Below, piece after piece: positions 4,921-12,043 of a DNA stretch of 12,954 bases (positions within the stretch are counted from its first letter, which is position 1; every line of letters begins with the position of its first letter). Below the pieces are notes generated by a model that saw only the letters and a program-made list of their open reading frames with translations, made no database searches and was not told the origin of the DNA. The translations under genes and the position numbers were made by a program. This stretch comes from CAJXOW01 sp964421495 (GTDB lineage Bacteria; Bacteroidota; Rhodothermia; Balneolales; Balneolaceae): positions 1 to 12,954 of the forward strand of contig CAYQXO010000084.1 in the NCBI GenBank assembly GCA_964421495.1, written 5' to 3'.

Positions 4921-7545
4921 CTACTTTTCCTTCGGGAACGTAATGTGAAAGCTTGTTCCCTTTTCATTTGCTGATTCAAAAGATATCTTCCCGTCAATCT
5001 GTGAAGAGAGATTCTTCACAATTTGCATTCCCAGACTTCGGTTTTGCAAATCGAATTCCCCCGGCAATCCCACCCCGTCGTCAGCTACTGTCAGAGTTAT
5101 CTCATCCTCCCCCTCATCCAATGAAACCTTTATGGATCCCTCCTCCCGTTCCCGAAAAGCATGTTTATAGGCATTGGCTAACAACTCTGCTGTCATCAAA
5201 CCCACCGGAATCGCCCGGGGAAGCGACAGGGTCACATTATCCGCCTCTACTTCAACCTGAATCTTTGTTTTTTCCGTCTCATGATAACTTTCCACGCTTT
5301 CAGCCAATCGCGGCAGGTACCGGTCCAGCTCTATAGCAGATCCGGTTTCACTCTGCTGGTAGAGCTGTTCGTGAACCAGGGCCATCGACTGTATACGGCT
5401 GAGGGCATCTTTCAATGGGCGACGAACTATTGGATCCTCCGATTTCTCCATCTGCATATAGAGTAGCCCTGTTATAACCGCCATATTGTTTTTGACGCGA
5501 TGGTGAATTTCCTCAAGCAGGGTTCTCTTTTCGTTAAGTTTCTCCTCCAGTTCTTCCCGATAGCGTACCTCGTCCGTTACGTCAATCACGTCAACAAAAA
5601 TTCCATAGGTATTTCCCTTTTCATCCACCATTGGTTTATAGACAAAGTCCATTTCCAATTCATACCACTCTTCCTTTTTCGTATCCCATAGTTGAATTGC
5701 CTGTTCCTCTCCATAAAAAGGTTCCCCGGATTCATATATTCGGTCCAGCAAGTCCGTAAACCCCTGATCCACAATTTCCGGGAAGACCTCTCCCACCGTA
5801 TGTCCTATAAATTCCTTCTTCCGAAACAATTTCCGATAACTTTCATTAACATAGGTAAATTGATGGTCGGGGCCTTCAAGGAGGCAAATTGCCGAGGGAC
5901 TTGTATGAACCATCTCCTTGAATTTCTCCCGGGATTCTTCCGCCTTTGCCCGCAAGGTCCGTTCCTGTTCAAGCAGCTTCCGGTTTTCCTCCTCCAGCCG
6001 TTTTTGCTCCCTGATATCCGTATAGATGCCGAATATAAATTTTACCTCTCCTCCTTCCCTGACCGGCGCACCGCCCATTAATACGGGGATAGGGTTCTCC
6101 TGTTTATCATATCGAACAACTTCTTCCTGGTAAGTTCCACTAAGATATTGCTCGGTCAGGTATTCGGCATATTTTCGTTCTTCTTCGGTTTTAGTCAATA
6201 AATAGTCAATATTTTTGTCAAGTACCTCCTCTTCCTCATATCCGAATGTTCTTTCAAACGCGGGATTGACCGATTTGATAATTCCCTTGGTGTCAAACAC
6301 CGCAATTGCCGAGGGATCATTCTGAAACAGCTGACTGAATTTATGGTACTCGCTTTTCAGTTTCTCTTCCGCAATTTGTCTTTCCGTGATATCGCGCCCC
6401 ACCGTCAGAATAGCCTTTTCGTTTTTATACTGGATGGGAGTGGAACGCAGTTCCAGATGCCGTTTTTCGCCGTCAACCCGTTCTATCGTAGTAGGTTTGG
6501 GAGGAGTATCTTCTCCTTCCAGCACTTTCTTCATATCTTCTTGAATATCGGAAAAATCGGGACTGGACTTCGTAAGATCCAGGATATTTTTACCAATTAA
6601 ATAATTGGGATCCTCCACTCCATAGATTTCGGCTCCCGCCGGATTTACAAATTGAATTGTTCCCTTTTCGCCGGTTGAAATCAAAATCACATCGGGATCC
6701 TGTTGTACGAGGGTGGCCCACTGCTGCTCCCTCTCTTCTATTTCCCGGCGCGTTTCGACCTGGTCGGTAATGTCATTCTGAACCCCGATAAAATGCGTTA
6801 CCTCTCCCTTGTTATTATGGATGGGCGCTATTTTCAAATCATTCCAAAAAAGTTTTCCCTCCTTCGTATAATTGCGCAGTGTTATTCTGCAAGAGGTCCC
6901 TTGATCAATTGCTTTTTCTGTCGTCTCGATTCCCTCCTGATCCCGATCATTTCCCTGTAAAAAACGGCAATTTTTCCCGAGAGCTTCTTCCGGGGGGTAC
7001 CCGGTAATTTCGGTAAATTCCCGATTTACGTAAACAATCGGGTTGTCCTCTTTCCGATTATCTGTGATGATGATGCCGGAATTCGCGGCGTCCATCGCCT
7101 TCCGATACTGGTAGAGTTGATCATTCTGTCGATTCAGCCGTAACGAATCCATACGCAGACGTTTCAGACTTTGCATGCGAAGGTCCAATACTTTTGCCTG
7201 AATGGGAACTTCCACGATCTCATCAATTGCCTGGAGGGAATCTCTCGACAACTGCTGTGCAGAATTCTTGCTTATCAGCATTAAAACGGGGAGGGTCAAC
7301 GGAGCCTGCTCGTTACGAATATGTTCTATATCGGCACGGATATGCTTCCAACTCTGCTGATCTGTTATGCATATATCCACCTCGCGGGGATTGTATGTTT
7401 CCTCATCAACAACATGAAAAGAAGAATCCAGTTTATCATTGACCAGTTCTGCATCCCGGGAACGATACAATTTTAGCAGGACATTCAGCTTGGCCTGTTC
7501 ATCCTCCATCGATGCCAGCTCATTTACAAGGTCTGTTCCATCCAT
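4921..7545 (-). CDS. LOV-domain multi-PAS sensor histidine kinase (HisKA_2 type)
   Basis: Start chosen at ATG 7545 (874 residues); an upstream TTG at 7554 would add three. Domains in order: a pseudo-receiver-like region (about 40-130); a LOV domain (147-262); PAS2 (272-390); PAS3 (397-514); a charged coiled coil (514-542); PAS4 (542-660); HisKA_2 dimerisation (667-735, EEIHHRVKNNM, phospho-acceptor His682); and HATPase (N-box Asn791, DDGVGLP, GMQIVKNL). The LOV motif GKNCRFLQ has the flavin-adduct cysteine Cys193. Asn192, Asn225, Asn235 and Gln256 lie at the same spacing from it as the FMN contacts in phototropin LOV2. Blue light should form a cysteinyl-flavin adduct and change autophosphorylation. 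There are no membrane segments, so it is cytoplasmic. It lies 56 bases downstream of the kaiC-like gene on the same strand, probably in one transcript. Its response-regulator partner is not in the window. Confidence 0.9.
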   Translation of the reverse strand: MDGTDLVNELASMEDEQAKLNVLLKLYRSRDAELVNDKLDSSFHVVDEETYNPREVDICITDQQSWKHIRADIEHIRNEQAPLTLPVLMLISKNSAQQLSRDSLQAIDEIVEVPIQAKVLDLRMQSLKRLRMDSLRLNRQNDQLYQYRKAMDAANSGIIITDNRKEDNPIVYVNREFTEITGYPPEEALGKNCRFLQGNDRDQEGIETTEKAIDQGTSCRITLRNYTKEGKLFWNDLKIAPIHNNKGEVTHFIGVQNDITDQVETRREIEEREQQWATLVQQDPDVILISTGEKGTIQFVNPAGAEIYGVEDPNYLIGKNILDLTKSSPDFSDIQEDMKKVLEGEDTPPKPTTIERVDGEKRHLELRSTPIQYKNEKAILTVGRDITERQIAEEKLKSEYHKFSQLFQNDPSAIAVFDTKGIIKSVNPAFERTFGYEEEEVLDKNIDYLLTKTEEERKYAEYLTEQYLSGTYQEEVVRYDKQENPIPVLMGGAPVREGGEVKFIFGIYTDIREQKRLEEENRKLLEQERTLRAKAEESREKFKEMVHTSPSAICLLEGPDHQFTYVNESYRKLFRKKEFIGHTVGEVFPEIVDQGFTDLLDRIYESGEPFYGEEQAIQLWDTKKEEWYELEMDFVYKPMVDEKGNTYGIFVDVIDVTDEVRYREELEEKLNEKRTLLEEIHHRVKNNMAVITGLLYMQMEKSEDPIVRRPLKDALSRIQSMALVHEQLYQQSETGSAIELDRYLPRLAESVESYHETEKTKIQVEVEADNVTLSLPRAIPVGLMTAELLANAYKHAFREREEGSIKVSLDEGEDEITLTVADDGVGLPGEFDLQNRSLGMQIVKNLSSQIDGKISFESANEKGTSFHITFPKEK

Positions 7546-7601
7546 AACATACAATTAAATAAAAGATTCAGATCCCATCGTATCACCAGGGAAATAACAA
7601 T

Positions 7602-9074
7602 TCAATTATCTTTGGAACCCTTGTTAATAAAATCCGGTGAGCCTGACAAGATACCTCGCATATCAGTGAGTGGTTTCCCAACCTTCAGTCCATAACGCGT
7701 AATACTATAGCGCCGCATCGTTTTCTCATAATCAGAAAGCCGGTTTTTAAGTATGCCGATCGCCTTCTCTATTTCACCCCGGTTCTCCATAAACCGCAGG
7801 AAGATGACGATATCCGACATATAACTGATACCGACCTCCGTAATTTTGAAATCACCGGTTATAGACTCCACCTCATTAATCAACAGCAACGAAACGCCTT
7901 GTTCCTTCAGATAGGAATTCAGGGGCTGCAATGCTTTTGCCATATCGTCCACATCCGACATTAACTTGTAGCCCCGGATGCTGTCTATCATGATAATACT
8001 GGTCCCCTTTTCTTCCACCTCCCGCTTGACGGCATTATTAAACTGGTTGAGCGAATATTGATTCGGGGAGAGCTCAATAACCTCGAGAGCGCCGGATTCC
8101 AGCATACCCCGGATCGGAATACCGATCGCTTCGCATCGCCTGACCAAAATTTCCTTTTTCTCCTCAAACATATAAATAACCGAACGTTCACCCCGGCCGG
8201 CCGACTCCTTCATAAATTGCATGCCCAAGGTCGTTTTTCCAACGCCGGCAGGTCCCGTAATCAACGTCGCACAACCCCGTTCGATTCCACCGTGAACCAT
8301 CTCGTCAATTTCCGGTATCCCGAAAGGCATTTTCTCGTAGGAAAGCTCCCGCTCACCCTTCTCAGGTATCAGCTTGGGAAACACGCTCATACCCTCCGAG
8401 TTGATAATATACGAATGTTTCCCGCTGCTAAAGTCCGCTCCCCGAAGTTTTGAAACTATGATATGACGCTCTTCCGTATCCCATTCAAGATTGATAACGC
8501 CGTCAACCAGAAATTGCAGGTCGTCATCCGGAAATTTAGAGCTGGCCTCCGAAACCATTAATACCGACTGGGCCTGTTCTAACAGGTAACCGGTTAAACT
8601 AAGAGCATATTTGTGAAACTGGTAGTCCGAGGGAGAAAGAAATCGAAACTGGGTCAATGAGTCGACAAATATCCGCTGCGGTTGCACCTGCTCCACTTTT
8701 TCCGTGATCTGATCTATGAGCGGGTCCAGGTCGATATCGGCATCCTCAAAAACTACGGACGACTGGCGCTCGGTAAAGAAAGAACGTCCCGGAGTCAGAT
8801 CCAGGAAATGCATGTCGTCCATGCCAAACCCCATCGACTCGCCATTTCTTATGATCTTATCGCTCACCTCACTCAGCGATATGTAAAGTACGTCATTATC
8901 CTGTTTCAAACCTTCCTGCAGATAATGCAGACCCAGCGTAGTCTTCCCCGTACCGGGTCCACCCCGTATCAGGTAGGAATTCTGGTCGAGGTATCCACCG
9001 TTCAAAATCTGATCCAGACCTTCTATGCCCGATGAAAGTTTCGAAAATTCCACTTCTTTCTTGCGGTCACTCAT
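7602..9074 (-). CDS. KaiC-like double-RecA-domain ATPase
   Basis: A 490-residue protein with two KaiC/RecA-type domains, close to cyanobacterial KaiC (about 519). CI has Walker A GGPGTGKTT (38-46) and Walker B RIFVDSL (Asp138). CII has GPAGVGKTT (274-282) and IIMIDSI (Asp364). The catalytic Glu-Glu pair is intact in CII (FEEKKE, Glu304/305), but CI has SLSE (Ser68-Glu69). The phosphosite region reads KITEVGISYMSD: by alignment Thr426 and Ser431 of cyanobacterial KaiC are kept (Thr412, Ser417) but Thr432 is Tyr418. The C-terminus stops soon after SGSP, so the KaiA-binding tail is short. The protein probably forms a hexameric ATPase and kinase-like switch in the cytoplasm. The gene leads the LOV kinase gene. 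No kaiA or kaiB is present, so clock function is not established. It starts at ATG 9074. Confidence 0.9.
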   Translation of the reverse strand: MSDRKKEVEFSKLSSGIEGLDQILNGGYLDQNSYLIRGGPGTGKTTLGLHYLQEGLKQDNDVLYISLSEVSDKIIRNGESMGFGMDDMHFLDLTPGRSFFTERQSSVVFEDADIDLDPLIDQITEKVEQVQPQRIFVDSLTQFRFLSPSDYQFHKYALSLTGYLLEQAQSVLMVSEASSKFPDDDLQFLVDGVINLEWDTEERHIIVSKLRGADFSSGKHSYIINSEGMSVFPKLIPEKGERELSYEKMPFGIPEIDEMVHGGIERGCATLITGPAGVGKTTLGMQFMKESAGRGERSVIYMFEEKKEILVRRCEAIGIPIRGMLESGALEVIELSPNQYSLNQFNNAVKREVEEKGTSIIMIDSIRGYKLMSDVDDMAKALQPLNSYLKEQGVSLLLINEVESITGDFKITEVGISYMSDIVIFLRFMENRGEIEKAIGILKNRLSDYEKTMRRYSITRYGLKVGKPLTDMRGILSGSPDFINKGSKDN

Positions 9075-9480
9075 AATTTGGATGGGGTTGCATTTGGTAT
9101 TTTTTAAATTTTTAAAAAAATAAGCCCGGTAAGAACAGACTGTAACTCAAACTGAGAACCTATAATGAGAGGGTTCCCTGCTACAAATGAGCTACACGCA
9201 CTTATATTCAAAGATATCCAAATAAAGGGAAGGAAAAGCGGGAAATGTGACTTATATCCTATGATGACTTTTAAATAAACGACATAAGAGCATACTCGAT
9301 TTGTCGCAAGCTATGCTCCCCTTCCACGGTACAGTATTAATATATATTAAATAAGAACATTAATAAAAGTTAATTTATTTTGCAGGATATAGAATATGGG
9401 ACGTGGTAAATCGGTCCGCCCGCAGTACTCGTGCAAAATCTATCTATATGTGACTACTCAAATCGGCAAACATTACAAGA
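9075..9480. other. 406-bp intergenic region upstream of the kaiC-like gene
   Basis: This region is very AT-rich in places: a run of T and A at 9100-9121 and TATATATTAAATAAG-like sequence around 9338-9380. It holds the tentative promoter at 9209-9216. It also holds a perfect 7-bp inverted repeat, GAGCATA (9288-9294) and TATGCTC (9312-9318), whose 17-base loop contains a smaller CGA-TTTG-TCG hairpin. Lying between the phosphofructokinase stop and the operon start, it could be a structured leader, a protein-binding site or part of a terminator. No ORF here is convincing. Confidence 0.5.
9209..9216 (-). promoter_or_regulatory. Candidate -7 box for the kaiC-like/LOV kinase operon
   Basis: On the minus strand this is TATCTTTG, an exact TAnnTTTG match. 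It would give a leader of about 125-130 bases before the ATG at 9074. A T-rich CTTTTCC lies about 17 bases upstream of it instead of a clear TTTG -33 element, so the promoter is tentative. Confidence 0.35.
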
Positions 9481-10719
9481 TTATTGATTCGGCTTGCTTT
9501 CTTCGGCCAGACTCTGCATTTCACTGGTCATTATAAAGAGGGGCTTCATATCAAAACTTTTGTAGAAAGGTCGCAGGCGTTCGGTGTTATAATGTTCATC
9601 CACATTGACCACCTTATTCGCACTGGTCACTACTTCGATCGGCACATTATCGTACCGTCCGTTTTTTAGCACAACCAGTCGCCCGTGGATACCCTCCAGA
9701 ATCAAGTCCAGGGCCAGGTTCCCGTACGCCATGGGTACGATGGAGTCGATAGCGTCCGGGTCGCCGCCGCGGACGAGGTATCCCAGTTTCTGATTGACGG
9801 TTTTAATTCGTTTGCCGTTGTTAAACCTGGGCGATCGCTTTTTCAACTCGTCTGAAACCAGGTCCCCGATCCCCCCCAGTTTTTTGTGACCAAACTGGTC
9901 GGTCGTTTTGTCTTTAAACACCATCTCCCCTCCTTTAAACATCGCACCTTCTGAAATCAGAACGATGGAATAGTTACTGGGATCCTTGCGCCGATCCTCT
10001 GTCAACAGCTCGGCCAGGTGATCCATCTCGAACTCATGCTCCGGAATCACGCACCGGTTCGCCGCCCCGGCCATCGTCGGAAGCATGGCGGTAAAACCGG
10101 CGTATCGGCCAAACACTTCTGCCACCAGGTAGCGCTCGTGTGAGCCGGCGGAAGTCCGCAGGTTATTAATCATGGAAACTGTACGACTCACGCAGGTACT
10201 GAAACCGATGCAATAGTCAGTACCGGGCACGTCATTATCCATGGTTTTGGGAATGCCCACCATCTTCACTCCCTTCCCGTATAGATGAACGGCATATCCC
10301 AGCGTATCGTCTCCTCCAATGGGAATCAGATAGTCTATATTCAAATAATCCAGATTTTTCAGCACTTCCTCCGTCAAATCATTGGATTCATCATCGTACG
10401 TATCCTGTAAGTGCTCCGGAACGTCGTCTTCAGGAACTCGACTGGGATTGGTTCGGGAGGTATGCAAAAAGGTTCCCCCGGTGCGAGCGGCCTTGTTAAC
10501 CACATCTTCACTCAACTGTTGATAGTTATTACTGTTATCCGCGCTCTTGTCGCGTTTAATGTCGATCAGCCCGGCCCATCCGCGCCGAATACCGATCACC
10601 TTATATCCCTCACGCAGCGCACGAACGGTTACCGCCCGAATGGCCGGATTCAGTCCGGGGACATCCCCACCGCCGGTTAAAATGCCGATTACACCCTTAA
10701 CGTCCTTTACATTGCTCAT
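9481..10719 (-). CDS. 6-phosphofructokinase, group with PPi-dependent signature
   Basis: A 412-residue member of the phosphofructokinase A family, which phosphorylates fructose 6-phosphate to fructose 1,6-bisphosphate in the cytoplasm. Seen in sequence: the phosphoryl-donor loop GILTGGGDVPGLN (12-24); GGDDT (135-139); PKTMDND (157-163), with catalytic Asp161; GFSTCVSRT (172-180); and the substrate segment VAEVFGRYAGFTA (199-211). Two specificity positions are diagnostic in this family. Asp138 replaces Gly104 and Lys158 replaces Gly124 of E. coli PfkA, the pair linked to use of pyrophosphate rather than ATP. By that rule this is a PPi-dependent, probably reversible enzyme (EC 2.7.1.90), although automatic annotation would likely say ATP-dependent. 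It starts at ATG 10719 with a GGGAG Shine-Dalgarno-like sequence about 7 bases upstream. It is probably transcribed on its own. Confidence 0.9.
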   Translation of the reverse strand: MSNVKDVKGVIGILTGGGDVPGLNPAIRAVTVRALREGYKVIGIRRGWAGLIDIKRDKSADNSNNYQQLSEDVVNKAARTGGTFLHTSRTNPSRVPEDDVPEHLQDTYDDESNDLTEEVLKNLDYLNIDYLIPIGGDDTLGYAVHLYGKGVKMVGIPKTMDNDVPGTDYCIGFSTCVSRTVSMINNLRTSAGSHERYLVAEVFGRYAGFTAMLPTMAGAANRCVIPEHEFEMDHLAELLTEDRRKDPSNYSIVLISEGAMFKGGEMVFKDKTTDQFGHKKLGGIGDLVSDELKKRSPRFNNGKRIKTVNQKLGYLVRGGDPDAIDSIVPMAYGNLALDLILEGIHGRLVVLKNGRYDNVPIEVVTSANKVVNVDEHYNTERLRPFYKSFDMKPLFIMTSEMQSLAEESKPNQ

Positions 10720-11025
10720 AATTTACTCCCGCTTAGATTTACATCAAAGTAACTGCCAAAAATCTGTCGTCTTTTCTCCTACGGGAAGTTAAATCGGGCA
10801 AATCCCCCCTTTTCCTCCCCATATTTTAACAGATTTCCGGCATAATACCCGGATGCTTCAGTTATTTTGGTTAGTCTGTTATACGAATCCTTGCTTATGC
10901 CGTAAATTTCATTCCATCCCCTGCGCTATAAATTATTAACCAGCCTGCAGAATTTTAAGCCATTAACGAACAATCGATTCCTGCCCATTCTTGAATCTAA
11001 CCCACAGCTTATCTTATAAATTAGT
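10720..11025. other. 306-bp intergenic region upstream of the phosphofructokinase gene
   Basis: No credible coding frame is present on either strand; the longest are under 30 codons and lack family-like sequence. A pyrimidine-rich run (10801-10820) and a small TCCGG-cataatac-CCGGA palindrome (10836-10853) are the only structures I notice. The phosphofructokinase promoter is presumably here, but no exact TAnnTTTG match is visible on the minus strand. Confidence 0.5.
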
Positions 11026-11259
11026 TCATTTTGAATATTGATGAAAATTATCAAAAAATGGAAACGCTTTTAGAATATTTGCCCCTTCCCCTGCTCCATG
11101 TTTCAAGGTCAGGCAATTTAACAATCTTTCCATTTCAAATTCAATATTTATGCTCGTTCCCTCTTCACCACTGTCGATATCCAGCGAAACTTCCAGTTGA
11201 TCAATGAGTTCGCGCATCAACGGATTACAAATTTTTTGAAACTTAATGATGCAAACCAC
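11026..11259 (-). pseudogene. Remnant of a histidine-kinase ATPase domain
   Basis: This frame of 77 residues begins only with a GTG (11259). It contains MRELIDQLEVSLDIDSGEEGT and then SINIEFE, which strongly resembles the end of an HATPase domain, where kinases read something like LVxxLxxQLxGxxxxxSxxGTxxxIxF. Neither the N-box nor the glycine-rich G1 box lies upstream, and the frame closes at a TGA just before 11289, where the TonB promoter region begins. The C-terminal 35 residues (from about ERLLNCL onward) have no recognisable character and probably read through non-coding sequence. I interpret it as a decayed kinase fragment; a genuine short protein is less likely. Confidence 0.45.
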
Positions 11260-11324
11260 GTATAGTTTATCTGAAATTTCATAATCGACTCACTATAACA
11301 AAGGCAAATCAAAAAATACTAATT

Positions 11325-12020
11325 ATGAGAGTCTGGTTACGTCAGAAAAAAGGAGGAAACGATCTTAAGAAACACTACTTCTTGGTATTGCAGAGCTCGC
11401 TTGCAGTGATTCTCAGCATCTTCATATTCGCTTTTAACATCAATATGGCAGGTGATCGGACAGACCAACGTACCGACCCAACGGATTCCGGGGATCAAGA
11501 TGCAATTGAAATCAAAGAAGTGGTTCAAACGAAACAGGAAAAGAAACCCCCACGTCCCTCCACACCGCAATCTCCTGTGGAAGTTCCCAACGAGGAAATC
11601 ATTGAAAGCAAAGCCCGGGAACAACTAAAGCAACTGGATCAGCAGGTCGGTACCGGACAGAAAATGAGCATGCCGCCCCCACCCAATAAAACGCAACCTG
11701 AAGAGAAGGTATTCACCGTTGTAGAACAAGAACCCCGTTTAATAGGCGGAATGGATACGTTGCAGCAGATGATTGAATATCCGGACATGGCCAGGAAAGC
11801 GGGAATTCAGGGACGGGTCTATGTGCAGTTTGTAGTAAACAAACAAGGTGACGTAGAAAAACCCAAAGTTCTGCGCGGACCCGGTGCCGGACTGAATAAG
11901 GAGGCGCTTCGCGTAGTCCGGGAAGCTCAATTTCGTCCCGGTATCCAACAGGGACATCCTGTTAAAGTAAAATACACCATGCCGATAATCTTTCAACTTG
12001 ATTCCTTTGAAAAGTCATAA
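11325..12020 (+). CDS. TonB-family energy transducer
   Basis: A 231-residue protein with the TonB plan: a short basic cytoplasmic N-terminus (RQKKGGNDLKK), one membrane anchor (about 18-38, YFLVLQSSLAVILSIFIFAF), and a long Pro/Glu/Lys/Gln-rich periplasmic spacer (about 60-130, including KKPPRPSTPQSP and MPPPPNK). The TonB C-terminal domain spans about 140-226 (YPDMARKAGIQGRVYVQFVV, then EALRVVREAQFRPG). TonB couples the inner-membrane proton gradient, through ExbB/ExbD, to outer-membrane receptors; those partners are not in the window. The conserved Tyr-Pro at 152-153 and the VxVxFVVxxxGxV core are intact. The start is ATG 11325, the only ATG that includes the cytoplasmic basic segment. The gene converges on the following kinase gene with 23 bases between stops. 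Confidence 0.85.
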   Translation: MRVWLRQKKGGNDLKKHYFLVLQSSLAVILSIFIFAFNINMAGDRTDQRTDPTDSGDQDAIEIKEVVQTKQEKKPPRPSTPQSPVEVPNEEIIESKAREQLKQLDQQVGTGQKMSMPPPPNKTQPEEKVFTVVEQEPRLIGGMDTLQQMIEYPDMARKAGIQGRVYVQFVVNKQGDVEKPKVLRGPGAGLNKEALRVVREAQFRPGIQQGHPVKVKYTMPIIFQLDSFEKS

Positions 12021-12043
12021 TTTGCAACCTTTTTCAATACGCT

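Noticed and set aside
7546..7554. TTG at 7554 as the start of the LOV kinase
   Set aside because: An ATG three codons later (7545) is the more usual start, and no Shine-Dalgarno supports the TTG. The difference is only three residues.
9396..9536. 46-residue plus-strand ORF near the end of the phosphofructokinase gene
   Set aside because: It overlaps the 3' end of the phosphofructokinase gene in antisense and has no recognisable features or start signal.
11282..11297. Sequence TAATCGACTCACTATA, very like the phage T7 promoter
   Set aside because: It lacks one base of the 17-bp T7 core, there is no phage polymerase or phage gene nearby, and it falls in the ordinary leader of the TonB gene; most likely chance.
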